Source: Caulobacteraceae bacterium (lineage in GTDB: Bacteria > Pseudomonadota > Alphaproteobacteria > Caulobacterales > Caulobacteraceae). From it: a stretch of 34,631 nt of DNA. A model generated the notes under the pieces. The model was not told the DNA's origin, made no database searches, and saw only the letters and a list, made by a program, of their open reading frames with translations. The position numbers were made by a program, and so were the translations under genes. Where the stretch lies: positions 1 to 34,631 of the forward strand of contig JAIESL010000045.1 in NCBI GenBank assembly GCA_019746095.1, given 5' to 3'. Positions 31,513 through 34,631 of the stretch are shown in pieces. Each line of letters opens with the position of its first letter. The first letter of the stretch is position 1.

Positions 31513-32274
31513 ATGTTGCCACCGTTGATACTTTGGGCCGTTGGAGCACTGGTGACGGGAGCTGCTGCCGGAAAAGGCGCTCAGGTCCTGGCCGACCGAA
31601 AAGTCAGCGACACTGAAAAACTACAAGCTGATACCAATCAGTATTTGGATCGACGCGGCGAGGAGTATCTCGCTTTCCACGAAAGATATATCGGCCGAAT
31701 TATCACCTATGCAGCGATTGTACGAACAGCCGTAAATCAAGTGCCCGGCGTAGTAAAAAGCAGCGAAATACCCCCCGAAATTTCGGCCTTCATAGATCGC
31801 GTTTGCGCTCCTTGGGGTGGCTATTTCGTGGTGAAATCGTCAGGCGACATCTTCAAATTCTCCCCAGACGATGTCCGTGCAATGCAATCGGCATATGCTA
31901 GTGCCCGAGGCTTGAGCGGAGGTAATGGCGCTACCGGAGGAGCCGCAATGGCAGCTATGTGGGCCTTCACCTATGCAAAAAGAGGGATCACCTACGCCCT
32001 CGACGCCAACGAAAACCACGAGCGTGTGGTGGCGTGGGCCCACGAAGCCAGAACGGCGATAGACACTCAAATCCAAGACCTCAGGACCGAGTTCGATGAG
32101 CTCGAGCGGGAATTCGACACGGCAGTCACACCGCGCCTGCATCGGGCTCTCAAGGCGCCGGTCAACTTGGAAGACCTGGGTGCGCTAGCCGGCATGGCCG
32201 ACGCCATTGAGGGGATAGCGTTGAAGAAGCAAGCCGAGCTTGCCGAGTTCATGAAGGCAGCATCCGATGAATGA
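31513..32274 (+). CDS. 253-residue membrane-anchored protein of unknown function
   Basis: The N-terminus MLPPLILWAVGALVTGAAAG is a hydrophobic, Gly/Ala-rich anchor. It is followed by a long helical region (ADRKVSDTEKLQADTNQYLD), a globular middle (CAPWGGYFVVKSSGDIFKFS), a second Gly/Ala-rich hydrophobic stretch (GGNGATGGAAMAAMWAFTYA) and a C-terminal coiled coil (RTAIDTQIQDLRTEFDELER, GMADAIEGIALKKQAELAEF). AAAGGGGA precedes the ATG. Eight bases overlap the next gene, so they are coupled. Its DNA is AT-richer than the conjugation genes. Two hydrophobic patches and a coiled coil suggest a membrane-associated oligomer; no family was recognised. Confidence 0.62.
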   Translation: MLPPLILWAVGALVTGAAAGKGAQVLADRKVSDTEKLQADTNQYLDRRGEEYLAFHERYIGRIITYAAIVRTAVNQVPGVVKSSEIPPEISAFIDRVCAPWGGYFVVKSSGDIFKFSPDDVRAMQSAYASARGLSGGNGATGGAAMAAMWAFTYAKRGITYALDANENHERVVAWAHEARTAIDTQIQDLRTEFDELEREFDTAVTPRLHRALKAPVNLEDLGALAGMADAIEGIALKKQAELAEFMKAASDE

Positions 32275-32638
32275 CGTTCAGCTGCCTACGGTCACGTTTC
32301 CATTGACGTTCGAAACGGTTGAGCAGGTGACTCAAACCGTGAACAAAGTCGTCGACTATCTCGGGATTCGGGACCAGCTCCGCGCGCGCATGGCTGAGAT
32401 TGATAGTGATTTTGGCGCACTTCGAGAGAGCCGTAACGATATGCTTTTGGAACGCGAGAAGCAGCGCGCATCCACCGATATGATCGTGCAGGGCTTGATG
32501 GATCGCGGGCAGCATGACCTTGCTGTTCGTGCCTTCGAAGCATTCATGAATGCATCGCCGAACCTATCAGCTGCCGTAGTACAAGTAATTCGAGATCGCC
32601 TTGAGTTGAATCCAATCAAAATTGTAACGAAACCTTAA
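32267..32638 (+). CDS. 123-residue helical protein, coupled to the preceding gene
   Basis: A small, mostly helical protein (FETVEQVTQTVNKVVDYLGI; RARMAEIDSDFGALRESRND; MLLEREKQRASTDMIVQGLM) with a probable coiled coil at residues 40-70 and a short strand at the end. It starts eight bases inside the preceding gene, which strongly suggests co-translation and partnership. I recognise no family, although size and coiled coil resemble small adaptor proteins. Confidence 0.6.
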   Translation: MNDVQLPTVTFPLTFETVEQVTQTVNKVVDYLGIRDQLRARMAEIDSDFGALRESRNDMLLEREKQRASTDMIVQGLMDRGQHDLAVRAFEAFMNASPNLSAAVVQVIRDRLELNPIKIVTKP

Positions 32639-32676
32639 CACCGAAAATCCGCCCCTTCGACTATAGTGCTACCTGT

Positions 32677-32922
32677 ATGAGTAGTATTGAACAAGACATT
32701 GGGTCGTTTGTCACAAAGACACGGAGCGCAGTTGGGCGTCGGCTGGTCATTCCGTCCCCGCCGCCGATTTTTGAACGGCACAATGGCGTCCCTCTCGTCT
32801 ATGCCCTGTCGGCGGGTGCAATTGTCGGGGTCGGCTGGCTTGGCTTCAAAGCAGCGCAAAAGCTACATTGGACCGATCGCGTCGCACCTGAGGGCACGAC
32901 GCTCAGCCAGAACACTCGCTAG
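32677..32922 (+). CDS. 81-residue single-helix membrane protein
   Basis: A soluble N-terminus (MSSIEQDIGSFVTKTRSAVG) is followed by a hydrophobic helix (LVYALSAGAIVGVGWLGFKA) and a basic/polar tail. The gene follows the helical protein after 38 bases and is convergent with the orphan gene ending at 32,919, overlapping it by four bases at the stops. No family was recognised. It completes the four-gene group that starts at 31,222. Confidence 0.55.
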   Translation: MSSIEQDIGSFVTKTRSAVGRRLVIPSPPPIFERHNGVPLVYALSAGAIVGVGWLGFKAAQKLHWTDRVAPEGTTLSQNTR

Positions 32923-33374
32923 TTTCCGCCCCGTGGTTCCCCCGGGTAGAGGATCTCAATTCGCTCAACGACCGGCTCGCCGGCCCCCGGCTGCGGCCAG
33001 AGTTTGGCGTTGAACGCCTGAACGAACGTCACCTTCCTGCGGCTCAGGCGCTTGCGTAGCTCGCGCAGATTCCGCCCCTCAATGCTGATGATGGCGTCAG
33101 TGAGCATCAGATTGATCTGGGCGTCGCCAACATAGCCGATGCGGACGATGAACCGGTACTGAACCTCTTGGCCTTGGGGCGTGTCGTTGCCCAGCCACCA
33201 AGCGATGTCGCAGGTTTCCAGATCGTCCGTCGGCGTGATGCCGTAGGGGCGGTACAGACCGTCATCGGTGGACCGCGCCGGTTCATCGGGGGGCGGCCCA
33301 GCGGGCGGCTCGCCGACCCGCTGCGTCCAACCCCCGTTCGGTCGATGGAATACGTCGTCATAGCTACGGCTCAT
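32919..33374 (-). CDS. 151-residue protein of the relaxase operon, unknown function
   Basis: A 151-residue protein with a proline-rich, disordered N-terminus (PPAGPPPDEPARSTDDGLYR) and a compact alpha/beta C-terminal half (WLGNDTPQGQEVQYRFIVRI, DAIISIEGRNLRELRKRLSR, VVERIEILYPGEP). Its ATG overlaps the relaxase stop by 11 bases, so it is made with the relaxase and may be a mobilisation accessory protein. The overlap at the other end is with the stop of the small membrane gene. No family was recognised. Confidence 0.6.
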   Translation of the reverse strand: MSRSYDDVFHRPNGGWTQRVGEPPAGPPPDEPARSTDDGLYRPYGITPTDDLETCDIAWWLGNDTPQGQEVQYRFIVRIGYVGDAQINLMLTDAIISIEGRNLRELRKRLSRRKVTFVQAFNAKLWPQPGAGEPVVERIEILYPGEPRGGN

Positions 33375-34332
33375 GGGACACCTCCTGAATGGGCGGCGAC
33401 GGCCGCCGAGGCCGTCGTCGCCAGTGATCGAGCACGCCGTCGGTAAACGAGGCGATGGATGCGATGTCCTGAGTGAACCGCGCCGCGTCGCGGCGCTGGT
33501 AGGGCGCGAACGCCCGGTAGAGCTCGTTGCGCTTGAGGACAGACAGCCATTGGCCGACCCGCTCCTTCATCGCGCCGTAGGCGTTCTCGATATGGCGGGC
33601 CAGGCCCAGATGGGGCTGGGGCGCTCGCGCGATGCCCTGCGCCTCAAGGGTGCGATGGTCGATGCGAGCCGCCGCGTTCGCGGCGGCGAGCGCCCGGTTG
33701 GCATGGTCCGACCACGCCGCCCGCCAGACATGGATGTTGCGCTGCTTGTCGATGGCATCGACCCGCTCGGCCAGCTCCGGCGTTTCGTTCTGGCGAAACG
33801 CATCCTTCGCCTCCCGCAGCGCCGCCTCGACGGCGGGATCCTCGTTCCACTCGCGCGCCTTCGTTTTCGAGAACCCGGTCGTGGTGCCGGGGTCCAATGC
33901 GCGCATCGTCAGCATGACGTGGGCGTGGGGTTGCTCGACGCCATCCGCCCCTAGCGGGGCATGGATAGCGATGTCGGCTACCATCCCCTGCGCCACGAAC
34001 GTGTCGCGGATGAACCCATGCACCAGCGCGATGCGCGCCTCGGGGGTCAGCTCCCTGGGAAGCGTGACCTCGATCTCACGGGCCGTCTGCGAGTTGCCCC
34101 GGCGCTCGGCGGCCTCGGCTCGATTCCACAGTTCGTATCTGGAGAACACCCAATCCGGCGCACCCTCGGGGGCGAGGATGGCGGAGTGCACGACATCCGG
34201 TTTCCGGTAGCAGAACGACCGACCCAGCCGGTCATCCCACAGCCGAACCCCATGCCGGTAGGATGCGGATTTGACGGCGGACTGTCCGCCCGACCGCTGA
34301 ATGACTTTCGCCCGTAAGTGATAGATCGCCAA
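33364..34332 (-). CDS. MobA/MobL-family relaxase (MOBQ type)
   Basis: A relaxase of about 322 residues. The MobA/MobL signature is complete at the N-terminus: AIYHLRAKVIQRSGGQSAVK with Tyr in the start motif, then SASYRHGVRLWDDRLGRSF. It continues with VDxxHSAILAPEGAPDWV, the helical WNRAEAAERRGNSQTAREIE segment, and the metal-binding GVEQPHAHVMLTMRAL (HxH). The relaxase nicks oriT and stays linked to the strand that is transferred. The best start is a TTG at 34,332, giving (M)AIYHL at once, with AGGCGGG upstream; the frame is open to an ATG at 34,431, but that stretch is odd in composition. Shorter than large MobA proteins, it seems to lack a primase or helicase. Confidence 0.85.
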   Translation of the reverse strand: MAIYHLRAKVIQRSGGQSAVKSASYRHGVRLWDDRLGRSFCYRKPDVVHSAILAPEGAPDWVFSRYELWNRAEAAERRGNSQTAREIEVTLPRELTPEARIALVHGFIRDTFVAQGMVADIAIHAPLGADGVEQPHAHVMLTMRALDPGTTTGFSKTKAREWNEDPAVEAALREAKDAFRQNETPELAERVDAIDKQRNIHVWRAAWSDHANRALAAANAAARIDHRTLEAQGIARAPQPHLGLARHIENAYGAMKERVGQWLSVLKRNELYRAFAPYQRRDAARFTQDIASIASFTDGVLDHWRRRPRRPSPPIQEVSHEP

Positions 34333-34395
34333 TAGACCCGCCTGGTGAAAAAACCCGGTGGCCTGCCTGCGTCCATCATCATTGAGAAAAGCGGA

Positions 34396-34430
34396 TGTGC
34401 ACTTATACAAACTGTACCAGTTTGTGCACA
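34396..34430. promoter_or_regulatory. Inverted repeat upstream of the relaxase (candidate operator or oriT element)
   Basis: CAAACTG (34,408-34,414) and CAGTTTG (34,418-34,424) pair perfectly around TAC. Outside them, TGTGCA (34,396-34,401) and TGCACA (34,425-34,430) also pair, with six extra bases on the left. The sequence sits about 65 bases upstream of the relaxase start in AT-richer DNA, where repressor sites and oriT elements of mobilisable elements are normally found. Function is inference. Confidence 0.6.
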
Positions 34431-34522
34431 AATATTCAATGATTAGATAGACTTGTCAGGTGCCCGGTTGTGTTGGTCTCGTGTCGCTCAACCAAACCAG
34501 ACGGGGCCTATTCCGGCGATTG

Positions 34523-34577
34523 TTCGTCGTTGCGATGACAGGGCATCGGGTTCCCGATCCGTGCCCTCAACGACGAA
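34523..34577. other. Large branched stem-loop upstream of the relaxase (candidate oriT or structured RNA)
   Basis: Nested inverted repeats: TTCGTCGTTG (34,523-34,532) with CAACGACGAA (34,568-34,577); AGGGCA (34,540-34,545) with TGCCCT (34,562-34,567); and TCGGG (34,546-34,550) with CCCGA (34,553-34,557) around TT. Together this gives 21 base pairs in 55 bases, with small bulges. No U-tract or gene is visible, so I consider an oriT or a small RNA more likely than an intrinsic terminator. Confidence 0.6.
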
Positions 34578-34578
34578 A

Positions 34579-34602
34579 CGGCGGGGCCAATTGACCCCGC
34601 CG
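34579..34602. other. Eight-bp GC-rich hairpin next to the branched stem-loop
   Basis: CGGCGGGG (34,579-34,586) and CCCCGCCG (34,595-34,602) pair perfectly around CCAATTGA, which is itself palindromic at CAATTG. It follows the larger structure after one base. The final 29 bases of the window show no gene. Confidence 0.65.
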
Positions 34603-34631
34603 CTCAGCGCACTCCCACCGACCCGTGACGG

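Noticed and set aside
34333..34431. ATG-initiated N-terminal extension of the relaxase
   Set aside because: The MobA/MobL motif begins exactly after the TTG at 34,332; the 33 extra residues are Cys- and Tyr-rich, unlike the family, and lie over the inverted repeat.
1..34631. CRISPR arrays, rRNA or complete insertion sequences
   Set aside because: No regularly spaced short repeats with unique spacers, no rRNA-like sequence and no intact transposase were seen; the only tandem repeat is the 103-bp element, whose units are too long and adjacent.

Overview
The window joins two kinds of DNA. Bases 1 to about 15,600 look like resident chromosome of a GC-rich alphaproteobacterium, probably of the Caulobacterales/Maricaulales type. 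That assignment is inferred from protein style and the TonB-receptor economy; there is no rRNA or other marker here. Bases about 15,600 to the right edge are an integrated mobile island: an integrase, an AlpA-type regulator, a toxin-antitoxin operon, DUF736, a VirD4/TraG-type coupling ATPase and a MobA/MobL-type relaxase. The island's right end lies outside the window.

Chromosomal part. The first genes are the tail of a probable TIGR04283-type glycosyltransferase, a TIGR04282/DUF2064 transferase, mtnP on the opposite strand, and a zinc-less MDR oxidoreductase. A minus-strand pair of bacterial PH-domain membrane proteins (YdbS/YdbT type) is divergent from a YegD-like Hsp70 ATPase. A four-gene minus-strand operon follows: siderophore-type TonB-dependent receptor, ABC ATPase, and two DUF3526 ABC-2 permeases. 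It has a readable promoter. Next is a 771-residue exported protein that I do not recognise. Four of the spacers between these genes carry copies of a ~103-bp repeat. All copies point the same way, and I saw none inside the island, which helps place the island's left edge near 15,580-15,755.

Island part. From left to right: tyrosine integrase, with a convergent AlpA-like gene overlapping its 3' end in antisense; a HigB/Gp49-like toxin, an XRE antitoxin and a nucleoside-deoxyribosyltransferase-like protein in one tight operon with a palindromic, nearly leaderless promoter; a 31-residue hydrophobic peptide gene; DUF736; and a three-gene overlapping operon (410-residue acidic, proline-rich protein; exported ClpP-fold protein; Fic protein). 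After these come an IS630-type remnant, a second small tyrosine recombinase, several orphan exported or membrane proteins in AT-richer DNA, a caspase-like protease divergent from a 329-residue partner, the T4CP with a small membrane protein, a four-gene AT-richer cassette of orphan proteins, and a relaxase operon with a strongly structured candidate oriT region upstream.

Reading of the whole: the mobility backbone (integrase, AlpA, DUF736, recombinase, T4CP, relaxase) is interleaved with cargo that looks like conflict or defence machinery (HigBA plus NDT-like protein, Fic operon, caspase pair, small hydrophobic peptide). No T4SS channel genes are visible, so the element is either mobilisable in trans or its transfer genes lie to the right. 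The best candidates for undescribed systems are the acidic protein/ClpP-fold/Fic operon, the caspase-like protease with its divergent partner, and the HigBA-NDT operon.
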